Shown here piece after piece: positions 42,101 through 50,909 of a stretch of DNA of 62,981 nucleotides (the first letter of the stretch is position 1; every line of letters starts with the position of its first letter). Under the pieces are notes generated by a model, which was given only the letters and a program-made list of their open reading frames with translations, was not told where the DNA came from and did not search any database. The position numbers were made by a program, and so were the translations under genes. Origin of the DNA: Bryobacterales bacterium (GTDB taxonomy: Bacteria; Acidobacteriota; Terriglobia; Bryobacterales; UBA6623); NCBI GenBank assembly GCA_026713545.1, contig JAPOOG010000133.1, positions 1 through 62,981 of the forward strand, written 5' to 3'.

Positions 42101-44029
42101 CTATTTCACCCGGAGTGTGATCGAATGGCTGCCGCTGACGATCCAGTCAAAGTCCATCGATGTCTGTGCCAGCACGGACTGCCCCTCGATCACCATGCGT
42201 CCGCGACTCGACGTTCTCATTACCGTGAGGACCGACAAAGGAATATTCGGCAACGTCTTGTCGTCCAGATGAGCAGTCGGCGACTGCTGCAGCAAGGTCG
42301 CATACAGTCGATGGTTCACAGGCTCACGGTTCAAAGCCGCCACAGTTTCGGTAAGATTCAGGAGGCGGTTGCGTTGCACCGCGAACTTGCGGCTGCGGTC
42401 GAGCGTTACGGCATCACTTACCAGGAGGCGCAGCACGCCCTTCTGCGCATTCGGGGGCACCGTCACGGAAAACGATTCGGTCAGACTCTGACCTCGATAG
42501 GGCCGCAGCACCACTTTCCCCGTCACGGTATCGCCGGGCCTCAGCTCTCGCTGATCCAGCGAAGCCTGCTCAATCAGCGCGTGGCGCCGCTGCGGCATCA
42601 GCTCGATCGATACGTTGACGCTTTCGAACACCGGGAACTCGCCGCTGTTCCTGAACAATGTGTTGAACTTATCACCGACCCACCCCGCCAGCGCCATCGG
42701 CGCTGGAATCGGCGTACCTGTTTCCGCTTGCATCGTCTGGAGGTCAATGGTCTGGTCGCCCTGCAGTTCGATGCTCCCTTTCAGCCGGAACGTCGACTCG
42801 AGTGCATAGTCATTGAGTCCGAACATCGAGTTGAACACCGTCATCATCATCAGGGGCGGCGTCCACTTCTGGTTCTGGAAGACGTTGAAACGAAGCTCCT
42901 TCTCGTGAATCAAGGCGTCGTGTTCTCCAAAGCTCTTGACCTTTACGCGGACAGGAATCATCGTCGCGTTCTCGCCGAGCACGCCCATGATGCCGGAGTG
43001 GCGGTCCTGCCGGAGCGCTCCCACGATTTCCGCCGAATTCGCGAATTTGACCGGCCGGAAAGCGGAAGCCAGCACGGTCAGCACTTCGGCCGTCGCCATC
43101 GGCATCTCGATAGGTCCCATGTTGAACATGGGGTGGCCAAAGGCGAGGACCCGCTTCCCGTCGTTGTAGGTGACCGTACCGAGTGCGGTCGCGGACGAAT
43201 CACCGGAGATCAGCACAGCCGCAACAGGCTCGCCCGGATTCAGAGCACCTGCGCCGGCCACTCGTGAAGAGCCGGCCGAGGCGCCCACGGCTCCGCCCTG
43301 CATCACGCGAACCCCCGACTCGCGGAAGAACCCGGCGAACGCATCCACCACTGCGGGTTCCATGCCGGAGAAAGTCAGTGGCGTCTCGATCGGCATCATG
43401 TAGGAGTCAGCCGGAAGTTCGGCCGTAGACGCATTCCAGACCCGTTCGGCGAGCCCGAGCTTTCCCGCAACCGGCGTCGGCGCCGCCAGAGCCAGGGAAC
43501 CGGCAGACGCTCCCTTCGAGTCCCCGGCAATCTTCGTATCGATCGGCCGGCCGGCGTCGAACTCATTGATCTCGAGCATCAGATCGATCGGTGTGATCCC
43601 GGCTACAGCATCCGGCGAGAAGGTGCTGAATCGTAGTGAGACTGCCCCCAGCAGCTTGCCGTCGTGATAGACCGGGCTGCCGCTCATGCCTCCAGCGACA
43701 TTCGTGCGCGCCGCCTTGCCGCCCAGCTTAGCCAAGATGATGTGCTGTCCCGGCCCCCAAGTATTCCTCAGCACCCCGATCACTTCAACCGGTATCGGCT
43801 CGGGAGTCGTCCCGACGAAGGCCGTCCAGGCTGTCGCTTGCATTCCCGGCTCTACATTTTCGAGAGGCAACACTTCAGCCGGTCCGGCCTGAGGAGGTCC
43901 TTCAGGATCGTGCCCCTGTCCGGCCGCCGACGGCAACAAAGTCACCATGGTCAACGCTGCCGTCACCACCGCCGCCTTGGCCAAACCACTTCGGGAGCGG
44001 AAACGGGAAATGAATAAAGCCATCCGCAT
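42101..44029 (-). CDS. SpoIVB peptidase S55 domain protein
   Basis: A ~642-residue exported protein. After an N-terminal helix (KAAVVTAALTMVTLLPSAAG), the S55 domain covers about residues 60-220, with VIGVLRNTWGPGQHIILAKL, the nucleophile motif GGMSGSPVYHDGKLLGAVSL and FSPDAVAGITPIDLML. The rest is a long beta-rich region of unknown fold. SpoIVB in spore formers is a signalling serine protease; relatives in non-sporulating Acidobacteria have no known role. I chose ATG 44029; a TTG at 44059 and ATG at 44023 are alternatives. It forms an operon with the propeller protein. Confidence 0.88.
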   Translation of the reverse strand: MRMALFISRFRSRSGLAKAAVVTAALTMVTLLPSAAGQGHDPEGPPQAGPAEVLPLENVEPGMQATAWTAFVGTTPEPIPVEVIGVLRNTWGPGQHIILAKLGGKAARTNVAGGMSGSPVYHDGKLLGAVSLRFSTFSPDAVAGITPIDLMLEINEFDAGRPIDTKIAGDSKGASAGSLALAAPTPVAGKLGLAERVWNASTAELPADSYMMPIETPLTFSGMEPAVVDAFAGFFRESGVRVMQGGAVGASAGSSRVAGAGALNPGEPVAAVLISGDSSATALGTVTYNDGKRVLAFGHPMFNMGPIEMPMATAEVLTVLASAFRPVKFANSAEIVGALRQDRHSGIMGVLGENATMIPVRVKVKSFGEHDALIHEKELRFNVFQNQKWTPPLMMMTVFNSMFGLNDYALESTFRLKGSIELQGDQTIDLQTMQAETGTPIPAPMALAGWVGDKFNTLFRNSGEFPVFESVNVSIELMPQRRHALIEQASLDQRELRPGDTVTGKVVLRPYRGQSLTESFSVTVPPNAQKGVLRLLVSDAVTLDRSRKFAVQRNRLLNLTETVAALNREPVNHRLYATLLQQSPTAHLDDKTLPNIPLSVLTVMRTSSRGRMVIEGQSVLAQTSMDFDWIVSGSHSITLRVK

Positions 44030-44170
44030 CTGCAAATAAGCATATAACAAGGCCCCCAATTATCCGCCGGACGACTGTTCGACAACACGCAATCAACTGC
44101 GCGCACCGCAAGCGGTCGCGGTGGCCCCGCCTGACGATTCCTCAACCGGTCGTTGTTAAAATAAGTCCCG

Positions 44171-44617
44171 ATGAGCGACGACTCGGAAAACCCGTCAATC
44201 AAGGTGAGTGATCGCAGACGGTTCTCGGCCGACGGCGAGCCCTTGGACCAGGAAGAGACTGCCGCAACGGGAGAATCCGTTGACGACGAAAATACGGCTG
44301 AGCCGGCGGAAGAGCGCGAAAGCCCGGCAGAATCCGCCGCGTCTCCACCGCCGCTTCCAGCGGCCAGCTTCGAACTACTCGTCATGTCCCTCGGTGTGCA
44401 GGCGCAAATGGAGTTGACCGCACCCAACGACGACGACGCGCCACCGCCCAATCTCGACATGGCTCGCCACACCATTGATCTGTTGGCCGTGCTCAAGGAG
44501 AAAACTAAAGGGAACCTCAGTTTGGAGGAGTCCCGGAGGCTCGACAACACCTTGACCGAATTGCGGTTTCGCTATGTTCAGCGGGTGAACGAAATCAACG
44601 AGAAGGCCAAAGGCTAG
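44171..44617 (+). CDS. DUF1844 family protein
   Basis: A 148-residue protein. The first ~60 residues are acidic, Pro/Ala-rich and probably disordered. The DUF1844 part is residues 65-148: FELLVMSLGVQAQMEL, then MARHTIDLLAVLKEKTKGNL and LRFRYVQRVNEI. Cytoplasmic, function unknown; common in Acidobacteria and Deltaproteobacteria-like groups. Its stop TAG is the first three bases of repeat copy C, so the C-terminus ends exactly where the element begins. Divergent from the S55 gene. Confidence 0.85.
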   Translation: MSDDSENPSIKVSDRRRFSADGEPLDQEETAATGESVDDENTAEPAEERESPAESAASPPPLPAASFELLVMSLGVQAQMELTAPNDDDAPPPNLDMARHTIDLLAVLKEKTKGNLSLEESRRLDNTLTELRFRYVQRVNEINEKAKG

Positions 44618-44797
44618 CCTGCATTTCTCACCACATGACGGCTGGAGCACGCGATACGACCGCCAGGACTTCGTTGCGCTTGCTTGGCGTGCTCGACGTA
44701 CTGTTCAAGTACGCCTGCGCGCGCCAAGCGGCTCGCGCCTCGTCCTGACGGCCCTCTCACGCACTTCACCTCGCCACGTGGTGAGAAATGCAGGCTA
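44615..44797 (+). repeat. Dispersed ~182-bp element, full copy C
   Basis: Ends TAGCCTGCATTTCTCACCAC (44615-44634) and exact complement (44778-44797); 183 bp. Same orientation as copy B. The first TAG is the stop codon of the DUF1844 gene. A CACGTGGTGAG palindromic core lies at the right end. Confidence 0.92.
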
Positions 44798-44858
44798 GGC
44801 GAGCGGAGGCGGGCTGTTGCAACCTGCCCGCCGCCGGACACGCTTACCCAATCTGGTC

Positions 44859-45662
44859 ATGTTGACCGATTCGCAGATCACGGTCCTCGGATCAGGCACG
44901 AGCGGGGGCGCCCCCACGATCGGATGCCGATGCGCCGTGTGCCGATCCGACGACCCCCACGACAAACGACTGCGCCCGTCAATCCTCGTGACGTATTCCG
45001 AGGCCGGCCGGGAACGAAACGTCCTGATCGATACGACCCCAGACCTGCGCCAACAGGCTCTCAGCGCCGGTATCACGCGGATCGACGCCGTCCTCTACAC
45101 GCACGCCCACGCCGATCACATCATGGGTTTGGATGACCTACGCCCCTTCAACTACGGCCGCTCGGAGCGCATCCCGATCTACGGCATGCCGGAAACCCTC
45201 CGCAGTCTTCGGCGCGTGTTCCCGTACGCGTTCGAGGGAGAAGCCCTTCATCCAGGGGGCGTTCCTCGCGTTGCGGGCCATGAGCTTAACGGTGCGGCCG
45301 TCGATTTGTTCGGAATGCTTTTCGAGCCGATCCCGATTCGGCACGGCCCGTTGACCGTGATGGGTTACCGATTCGGGCGAGCGGCCTATCTCACCGACCA
45401 CAGTGACATCCCCGAGGAATCGCTGGCGAAGCTCCAGGGGCTCGATGTGCTTTTTCTCGATGCGCTTCGCCATGAGCCGCATCCGATGCATACCTCCGTA
45501 TCCCAAGCCATCGCCTGGGCTGAGCGTCTCCAACCGAAGCGTGCTTTCCTTACGCACATCTGCCATGACCTGCCTCATCGTGAGACCAACGAGTCTCTTC
45601 CCCGACATATCCGGTTGGCGCACGACGGCCTTCGGATTCGAGTCGTGGGAGCCGATTCGTAG
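44859..45662 (+). CDS. MBL-fold metal-dependent hydrolase, PhnP-like
   Basis: A 267-residue metallo-beta-lactamase-fold enzyme. It opens with ITVLGSGTSGGAPTIGCRCA and the zinc-type pair CRCAVC, as in PhnP. The metal motif THAHADHIMGLDDLRP follows, with later ligands in AAYLTDHSDIPEE, FLDALRHEPHPMHTS and FLTHICHDLPH. PhnP is a cyclic phosphodiesterase of phosphonate degradation, but this subgroup is broad and no phn genes are near. It ends 6 nt before ribF and is probably co-transcribed. Confidence 0.88.
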   Translation: MLTDSQITVLGSGTSGGAPTIGCRCAVCRSDDPHDKRLRPSILVTYSEAGRERNVLIDTTPDLRQQALSAGITRIDAVLYTHAHADHIMGLDDLRPFNYGRSERIPIYGMPETLRSLRRVFPYAFEGEALHPGGVPRVAGHELNGAAVDLFGMLFEPIPIRHGPLTVMGYRFGRAAYLTDHSDIPEESLAKLQGLDVLFLDALRHEPHPMHTSVSQAIAWAERLQPKRAFLTHICHDLPHRETNESLPRHIRLAHDGLRIRVVGADS

Positions 45663-45668
45663 AGAGAC

Positions 45669-46643
45669 ATGAAGTCGTACTGGGAACTGGAACAGGTGCC
45701 GGCTGACTTGCCGCCTACTGTCGTCACGATCGGGAACTTCGACGGCGTGCACAGGGGCCACATTGCCATCCTCGACCGCACGCGGGAGCTGGCGTCGACA
45801 CTCCAGTTGGACCCCTTGGCTCTCATCTTCGATCCCCACCCGACAAGAGTCGTACGCCCCGACAGAGCGCCCGCGCTTCTGACGTTGCCCGTCGAGCGGC
45901 TGTGGCGCTTCCGGCAGTTGGGCTTCCACGCCGGCGTCGTGATGAAGTTCACTCCGGAGGTTGCCGCGCTCAGTCCCAAGGAGTTCGTCCAACGAGTCGT
46001 CGTCGACCGTCTGCATGCTCGAGCGGTGCTGGTTGGCGAAAACTTCCGGTTCGGCTGCCGCCAAGCGGGTGATTTCACGCGCCTCCGCGCTCTCGGCGAG
46101 GAACTCGGCTTTCGGGCGGAGGCGGTTCCCCCCCTCGAGGTGGCTGGTGAGCCGATCAGCAGCACTCGCATCCGAGCGGCTGTCTCGAGCGGAGCTCTCG
46201 GTGTCGCCCGGCGCCTTCTGGGGCGTCCTTTCAGCCTCCAGGGTCCCATCGTCACCGGACACGGTGTCGGCGCCCGCGAGACGGTGCCGACCTTGAATCT
46301 CAAACCCGAAGCGGAGGTTCTGCCTCCCACCGGTGTCTACGTCACAATGACTTGTGACCCCTTGCGCGGACAGACCTGGAAATCCATCTCGAACGTCGGG
46401 TACCGGCCGACCTTCGATGGTGAGAATCTCTCCGTGGAAACCCACGTGCTCGACGAATGGCGGGGTGAGCAGCCGGAGAGAATCGAACTGGCATTTTACC
46501 GTCGTCTTCGAGAAGAGAAGCGCTTCGCATCCGCCGACAGATTGAAGCATCAGATTCAGTCCGACATCCGTTCCGCCGAGCGATACCTGCACAGGCTCTC
46601 GGCACTCAAGACCTCCAACCCGGAGGCAACGCCACGACCATAA
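45669..46643 (+). CDS. ribF: Bifunctional riboflavin kinase/FAD synthetase
   Basis: A 324-residue two-domain enzyme making FMN then FAD. The N-terminal adenylyltransferase has TIGNFDGVHRGHIAIL and later EPISSTRIRAAV. The C-terminal flavokinase has GPIVTGHGVGARETVPTLNL and SNVGYRPTFDG followed by ETHVLD. Standard length. In an operon with the MBL hydrolase. The window's FMN and FAD enzymes (mgs/mgd) depend on its product. Confidence 0.96.
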   Translation: MKSYWELEQVPADLPPTVVTIGNFDGVHRGHIAILDRTRELASTLQLDPLALIFDPHPTRVVRPDRAPALLTLPVERLWRFRQLGFHAGVVMKFTPEVAALSPKEFVQRVVVDRLHARAVLVGENFRFGCRQAGDFTRLRALGEELGFRAEAVPPLEVAGEPISSTRIRAAVSSGALGVARRLLGRPFSLQGPIVTGHGVGARETVPTLNLKPEAEVLPPTGVYVTMTCDPLRGQTWKSISNVGYRPTFDGENLSVETHVLDEWRGEQPERIELAFYRRLREEKRFASADRLKHQIQSDIRSAERYLHRLSALKTSNPEATPRP

Positions 46644-46677
46644 CCCGATACCCAATCAGCAGCCAGGAGCTCGTTAC

Positions 46678-47706
46678 ATGCCCAACAGACTTACCCCAGG
46701 AAAAATCGAAAATCTCAAGGCCCTCACCAACGACCGCGGCGTGATCGCCGCCGCCGCGATGGATCAGCGAGGCTCATTAAAAAAAGCCATTGGCGCCGCG
46801 AAAGGCATCGACCGAGGAGATGTCACCGATGAAATGATGACCGAGTTCAAGGTGGCCGTCTCGAAAGTCCTTACGCCCCACGCCAGCGCTATCCTGCTTG
46901 ATCCGCAATGGGGACTGCCCGCCGCTGAAGTCCGCGACCCCCATGCGGGCCTGCTGCTTTCCTATGAAGAGTCCGGATACGACAACACGCAGCCGGGACG
47001 GCTTCCGTTTCTGCTGCCGGACATCTCGGTGCGTAACCTCAAAGAGGAGGGAGCGAACGCCGTCAAGATCCTGCTTTACTACACGCCCTTCGAACAGGAA
47101 TCCATCAACGCCCGGAAGCACGCCTGGGTTGAACGTATCGGCGCCGAGTGTGTCGCCCACGATATTCCTTTCTTTCTGGAGTTTGTCGGCTACGATCCCG
47201 AGGGCGGTGACGAGAAGGGCTTCGAGTTCGCCAAGAAAAAACCGGCGGTGGTGGGGGGCAGCATGCAAGAGTTCTCGAAGGATCAATACCACGTGGACGT
47301 CTTGAAGGTCGAGGTTCCCGTCAACTTGACGTTTGCCGAGGGGGCCGGGGTCTTCAGCGGGCAGAAAGCCTACAGCAAGGAAGAGGCCCATGAACATTTC
47401 CGTCAGGCCGCCGAGCTTGCCGCGCGGCCCTTTATCTACCTCAGCGCCGGCGTCAGCAACGAGCAGTTCACGGAATCTCTGCGCTGGGCGGCGGAGGCGG
47501 GAGTGAATTTCTCGGGAGTTCTGTGCGGACGCGCTACCTGGAAGGAGGGAATCCCTGTTTACGGTCAGGGCGGCCCCGCTGCTCTCGAAGACTGGATGCG
47601 CGAGCAGGGCGTCAAGAACATCAACAACGTCAACGACTGTCTCCAGGAAGCCACGCCCTGGTTCCATTTCTACGGAGCCGGCAGCCCCGAGGAGTTGGCC
47701 GCCTGA
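46678..47706 (+). CDS. Tagatose 1,6-bisphosphate aldolase-like protein (LacD family)
   Basis: A 342-residue class I aldolase-type barrel. It contains AAAMDQRGSLKKAI near the start, then SAILLDPQWGLPAAEVRDPH, VKILLYYTPFEQESINARKH (Schiff-base Lys probably in VKILLYY) and DVLKVEVPVNLTF. The LacD family cleaves tagatose-1,6-bisphosphate; related proteins act on fructose or sulfofructose phosphates, so the substrate is open. GGAGCTCG-type sequence lies before ATG 46678. It begins 34 nt after ribF. Confidence 0.88.
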   Translation: MPNRLTPGKIENLKALTNDRGVIAAAAMDQRGSLKKAIGAAKGIDRGDVTDEMMTEFKVAVSKVLTPHASAILLDPQWGLPAAEVRDPHAGLLLSYEESGYDNTQPGRLPFLLPDISVRNLKEEGANAVKILLYYTPFEQESINARKHAWVERIGAECVAHDIPFFLEFVGYDPEGGDEKGFEFAKKKPAVVGGSMQEFSKDQYHVDVLKVEVPVNLTFAEGAGVFSGQKAYSKEEAHEHFRQAAELAARPFIYLSAGVSNEQFTESLRWAAEAGVNFSGVLCGRATWKEGIPVYGQGGPAALEDWMREQGVKNINNVNDCLQEATPWFHFYGAGSPEELAA

Positions 47707-47806
47707 TCGACGAAACGCACCAACGCAACGACACGATTGGCGGAATGCGGCTTGCGCCGCCCCAAGCGCGAATTACCGCTTGTGGAGGGGACACGCCTGC
47801 TTCGGC

Positions 47807-48610
47807 TTACAGTCCCAGTTCCTCGCGAATCGCCATCGCCAACTGGTCGACCTGAGTCACGGGCCAGTTAACCGCTCCGCTTGCCGCCAACAGATCGGCC
47901 GTGTCGTCCTGCACCCCTTCTCCCAACACGACAGCCAGTGCCGACTCTTCGTTTTGGCGCTGTATCCGCTCGAACACAAAAGAGAGTCTTGTGGCGTCGT
48001 TGATTTCGTTCCGAGCCGCGATGCCGTGAACGTACCTGGTCGCTCCGTTCGGACGATACGAATAGTCGAAGGAGAACCGCATCCGCGGCCCACCGTACTG
48101 CACCGAGTCATTCGCCTGCAAACGTCGGTCAGCATCCAGGAGGTAGTGTCGCCGGAAGCTGTCCTCCATGCGTAATCGCAGCGCCGCCCGGGTCCCTGCT
48201 GGCGGGCTCTGGTCGCGTTGAGCGCTCTCGTCCGGCTGGGGCGTCGTCACATAGGTATCGAACAATCGATCCATCTCCGCCGGCGCGTTCCCTCCCCAGA
48301 ACGTCTTCGGAGACGTCACATCGAGTGATGCCGAAAGGTTTTTGCACAGTTCGTTGATGTAGGAAGAGAAGCCTTCCCCCGCCAGCCGATGTTCCTTGAA
48401 CTCGTCCCGGAGCGCCTCGAGATAGGGCATCTCGACGAGTGGGTGGCACTTCATGCGGCGGAAATCGGATGCGAAGCGCGCGTCCAGCAGTTCCCGTTGC
48501 TCTCCATACAGCAATAAGCCGACGTTGAAGAACTCCGCCGCTGCAACATTCGGCACATAGCGAATCAATTGGAAGTCATACCGTGATGACGCCTCACTCT
48601 TCGTCTGCAT
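47807..48610 (-). CDS. DUF3037 protein, partner of the HipA-like kinase
   Basis: A 267-residue cytoplasmic protein. The DUF3037 core is at the start (YDFQLIRYVPNVAAAEFFNV, then GLLLYGEQRELLDARFASDF). The rest is helical with no catalytic motif seen. It starts 3 nt after the stop of the HipA-like gene, so the two are translationally linked. Such pairs are found widely; the role is unknown, and an analogy with toxin-antitoxin pairs is only a guess. Confidence 0.85.
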   Translation of the reverse strand: MQTKSEASSRYDFQLIRYVPNVAAAEFFNVGLLLYGEQRELLDARFASDFRRMKCHPLVEMPYLEALRDEFKEHRLAGEGFSSYINELCKNLSASLDVTSPKTFWGGNAPAEMDRLFDTYVTTPQPDESAQRDQSPPAGTRAALRLRMEDSFRRHYLLDADRRLQANDSVQYGGPRMRFSFDYSYRPNGATRYVHGIAARNEINDATRLSFVFERIQRQNEESALAVVLGEGVQDDTADLLAASGAVNWPVTQVDQLAMAIREELGL

Positions 48611-48613
48611 CTC

Positions 48614-49495
48614 TCACCCTCCTCGACTCGCGACAGTGCTCTCAACTCGTAGAGACCAGTTGGGAAACGGGTCGCGTCCGGCGTTCTTGCTGTCCTTCAC
48701 GAGATCGGCGACACGCTTCCGCCGGGCGTAGAGCTGCTCGAGCATCGCCTCGAGTGCTTCGAAGTCGTTGTCGAACCAGCGCGGAGGGATGCGCTTCGCA
48801 GCATCATCGAGCATCTTTCCGGGGCAGTCCTCGATGCGCCCCAGCCATGGCTGGAAGTCATCAAACCCCGAGACATGCCGATAGACTTCCCGGCGGCTGT
48901 AAAGCCCCCGCTCGGCCGAATCGGGAAACTCCCAGGTCTGCGCGTTGAAAGCGAATCCGTGATCGATCATATTCGCCGCGTAGGCCAGCGACCGAGACGC
49001 CACCCTTGAGGAGTCGTCATCCGACAGCATCCAGCGATCGGCCCGATCGCGAAAGAATATCGCTTGACGGCCGTTCGCATTGCTCACCCACTTGTCGAAA
49101 GCGACCATCCCGCAAAACGTACGCAAGTTGACGACAAGCTCCATCATTGACCAAGGCAAATAGTCATAAACCGCCCGCCTGTGAAGGTCGACCGGCCAGC
49201 GAGATCCGAAGTGCAGCCCCGCTTCACAGCGCCGGTTCTTCCAACCCGCTTCCATCGTCATCTCCGGAGAGGACTCGATCAGTTCCTCGGGCACCTCGAC
49301 GATATCCCACCTGGGCGCCGGAAGCTGCAAGTAGTCCAGCAGGACGTAGGAAACCAACTCGTTCACGAGGATGCGCGCATGTTGGGGATTGTTGCGGAAC
49401 TTGACGACGTAGTAGTGACGGTCATCCGCCAGCATCAGGTGGGCATTCGCGCCGCCCCGCATGCGGCGAATATGCTGGCAGGCAATCACAGACAT
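48614..49495 (-). CDS. HipA-like kinase domain protein (HipA_2 type)
   Basis: A 293-residue protein of the minimal HipA-like kinase family. Kinase-like features are GGANAHLMLADDRHYYVVKF (Gly loop and Lys), VNELVSYVLLDYLQLPAPRW, the catalytic-loop analogue FDKWVSNANGRQAIFF (Asp and Asn) and the metal site MLSDDDSSR. It lacks the HipB partner and the N-terminal HipA domain. The next gene is DUF3037. It probably phosphorylates a protein or tRNA synthetase-like target, by analogy with HipA; this is unproven. Confidence 0.82.
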   Translation of the reverse strand: MSVIACQHIRRMRGGANAHLMLADDRHYYVVKFRNNPQHARILVNELVSYVLLDYLQLPAPRWDIVEVPEELIESSPEMTMEAGWKNRRCEAGLHFGSRWPVDLHRRAVYDYLPWSMMELVVNLRTFCGMVAFDKWVSNANGRQAIFFRDRADRWMLSDDDSSRVASRSLAYAANMIDHGFAFNAQTWEFPDSAERGLYSRREVYRHVSGFDDFQPWLGRIEDCPGKMLDDAAKRIPPRWFDNDFEALEAMLEQLYARRKRVADLVKDSKNAGRDPFPNWSLRVESTVASRGG

Positions 49496-49648
49496 TGTCA
49501 GAGAGCGTGCTGCGATGCAGCATTATAGACGATGATTCGGAAGGGCTAGCGGTGTTTCTTCCACCAGATTTCGGGGCGGCCGGAGCGCCCCAGGTGTGGA
49601 TTGGGCGCGGTCATCGCACCATAAAGCGCGGGCCGCCGCGCGCGGATA

Positions 49649-50512
49649 TTAGGCACCCCCCGGCGCGACCGCGAGCTTGGCCGGGTCGCAAGTCGCGACG
49701 ACGACTTCATCGCCTAGTTTCCGGCACTCGGCGAGGACTTCCCCAAAGGGGTCGAGGACCATCGAACCGCCGGGCTTGATCGTGTCTCCCTCGACTCCGA
49801 TCGGATTCGAATAGACGGCATAGACACCGTTTTCGTAGGCGCGCGCCGGAAGCCACCGCATCAGCCAGCCGCGTCCCTTGGGGCCATCGAACTCCTGGCG
49901 GCAGGTCACGGGGTCGGTGTCACGGTTGCGCCAGACTTCCGGCGCGACTTTCCCGCGACCGGGCATCGGGCTCGGCAGGCAGCCCGTAACGTGCGGCATC
50001 AGGACAATCTCCGCGCCCATCATCGCCGTCAGACGGACATTCTCGGGGAGGTTCACGTCGTAGCAGATCAACAGGCCGAACCTCGCGCCGAGCAGTTCGA
50101 AGACCGTGTAGGAATCGCCGCATGAGACGTGCTCACTGATGAAGGCATGGATCTTGCGGTGCTTCGCGACGAAACCGTCCGGCGAGACCACGACGTAGGT
50201 GTTGTAGAGTTGCCCGTCCGCCTGCTCGACGAGCCCGGCGCCGAGCGCGACATCCAGATCACGCGACAGCTCGATCAATCGATCGACGGACGGCCCGTCC
50301 GGGACCGGCTCCGCCAGAGCCTCGGTGTCGGAGTGCGAGAGATTCTCGAGGAACGTATAGCCCGGGATCGAGCACTCATGAAAACAAACCAGGTCCGCCT
50401 TGTCTTCGACGGCTTGGCGGCTAAGGGCCGCGATGCGGCTGAAGTTGTAGTCCTTGTCGCCGTCGCGGGCTTCGAACTGGGCGGTTCCGATGCGCAATGA
50501 TCTCATGGGCAT
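49649..50512 (-). CDS. Nitrilase-family carbon-nitrogen hydrolase, C-terminus frameshifted
   Basis: A 287-residue amidohydrolase. The catalytic triad is visible: Glu in LVCFHECSIPGYTF, Lys in VAKHRKIHAF and Cys in LLICYDVNLPENVR. After DPAKLAVAPGGA the frame stops at 49649. One frame over, the sequence continues NIRARRPALYGAMTAPNPHL and ends at 49545, matching the family's closing RARRPELY motif. The shift coincides with a run of six G, so an extra base (mutation or sequencing error) has clipped about 34 residues. Substrate unknown; the enzyme may still fold. Confidence 0.88.
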   Translation of the reverse strand: MPMRSLRIGTAQFEARDGDKDYNFSRIAALSRQAVEDKADLVCFHECSIPGYTFLENLSHSDTEALAEPVPDGPSVDRLIELSRDLDVALGAGLVEQADGQLYNTYVVVSPDGFVAKHRKIHAFISEHVSCGDSYTVFELLGARFGLLICYDVNLPENVRLTAMMGAEIVLMPHVTGCLPSPMPGRGKVAPEVWRNRDTDPVTCRQEFDGPKGRGWLMRWLPARAYENGVYAVYSNPIGVEGDTIKPGGSMVLDPFGEVLAECRKLGDEVVVATCDPAKLAVAPGGA

Positions 50513-50549
50513 TCCTCAATGACGCCGGGACGCTCTGTCAACTTGCCTG

Positions 50550-50909
50550 CTAGTCGCCACTCAGGAGGGGCTTCAGGATGAAAGCGAAGCCGATGGCGAT
50601 GAAACAGACACCGGCGACCGCCCACGCAAAGATGTCGGGCTCGCCAGCCTGTGCAAACCAAGTTTCGGCATGTTGCGCGACGGCGAGCATTCCCGCGCTG
50701 CCGAGAAGCGCAAAGATGGCAACCGCAATCTTCTCCGCAATCGCAATCGGACGTAGCGCCCGCTCGTTCAATTCTGCGCGCTCCTCAAGGCGGGCCTTCA
50801 GCCAAAGCAGGTGAGGATCCGGCAGGGATCCCTTCTTTGGCGACTCCGCCGCCAGGGTCTGCATCCATTGCCTAACGTCGGCATCCGAAGGTTGTGAGGA
50901 GTTGCTCAT
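50550..50909 (-). CDS. Small two-helix membrane protein after an ECF sigma gene
   Basis: A 119-residue protein with a soluble N-terminal part (SDADVRQWMQTLAAESPKKG, PDPHLLWLKARLEERAELNE) and two transmembrane helices (about 57-76 and 92-113). It overlaps the sigma gene by 4 nt (ATGA). Position suggests a sigma regulator, but no anti-sigma motif is seen. Confidence 0.65.
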   Translation of the reverse strand: MSNSSQPSDADVRQWMQTLAAESPKKGSLPDPHLLWLKARLEERAELNERALRPIAIAEKIAVAIFALLGSAGMLAVAQHAETWFAQAGEPDIFAWAVAGVCFIAIGFAFILKPLLSGD

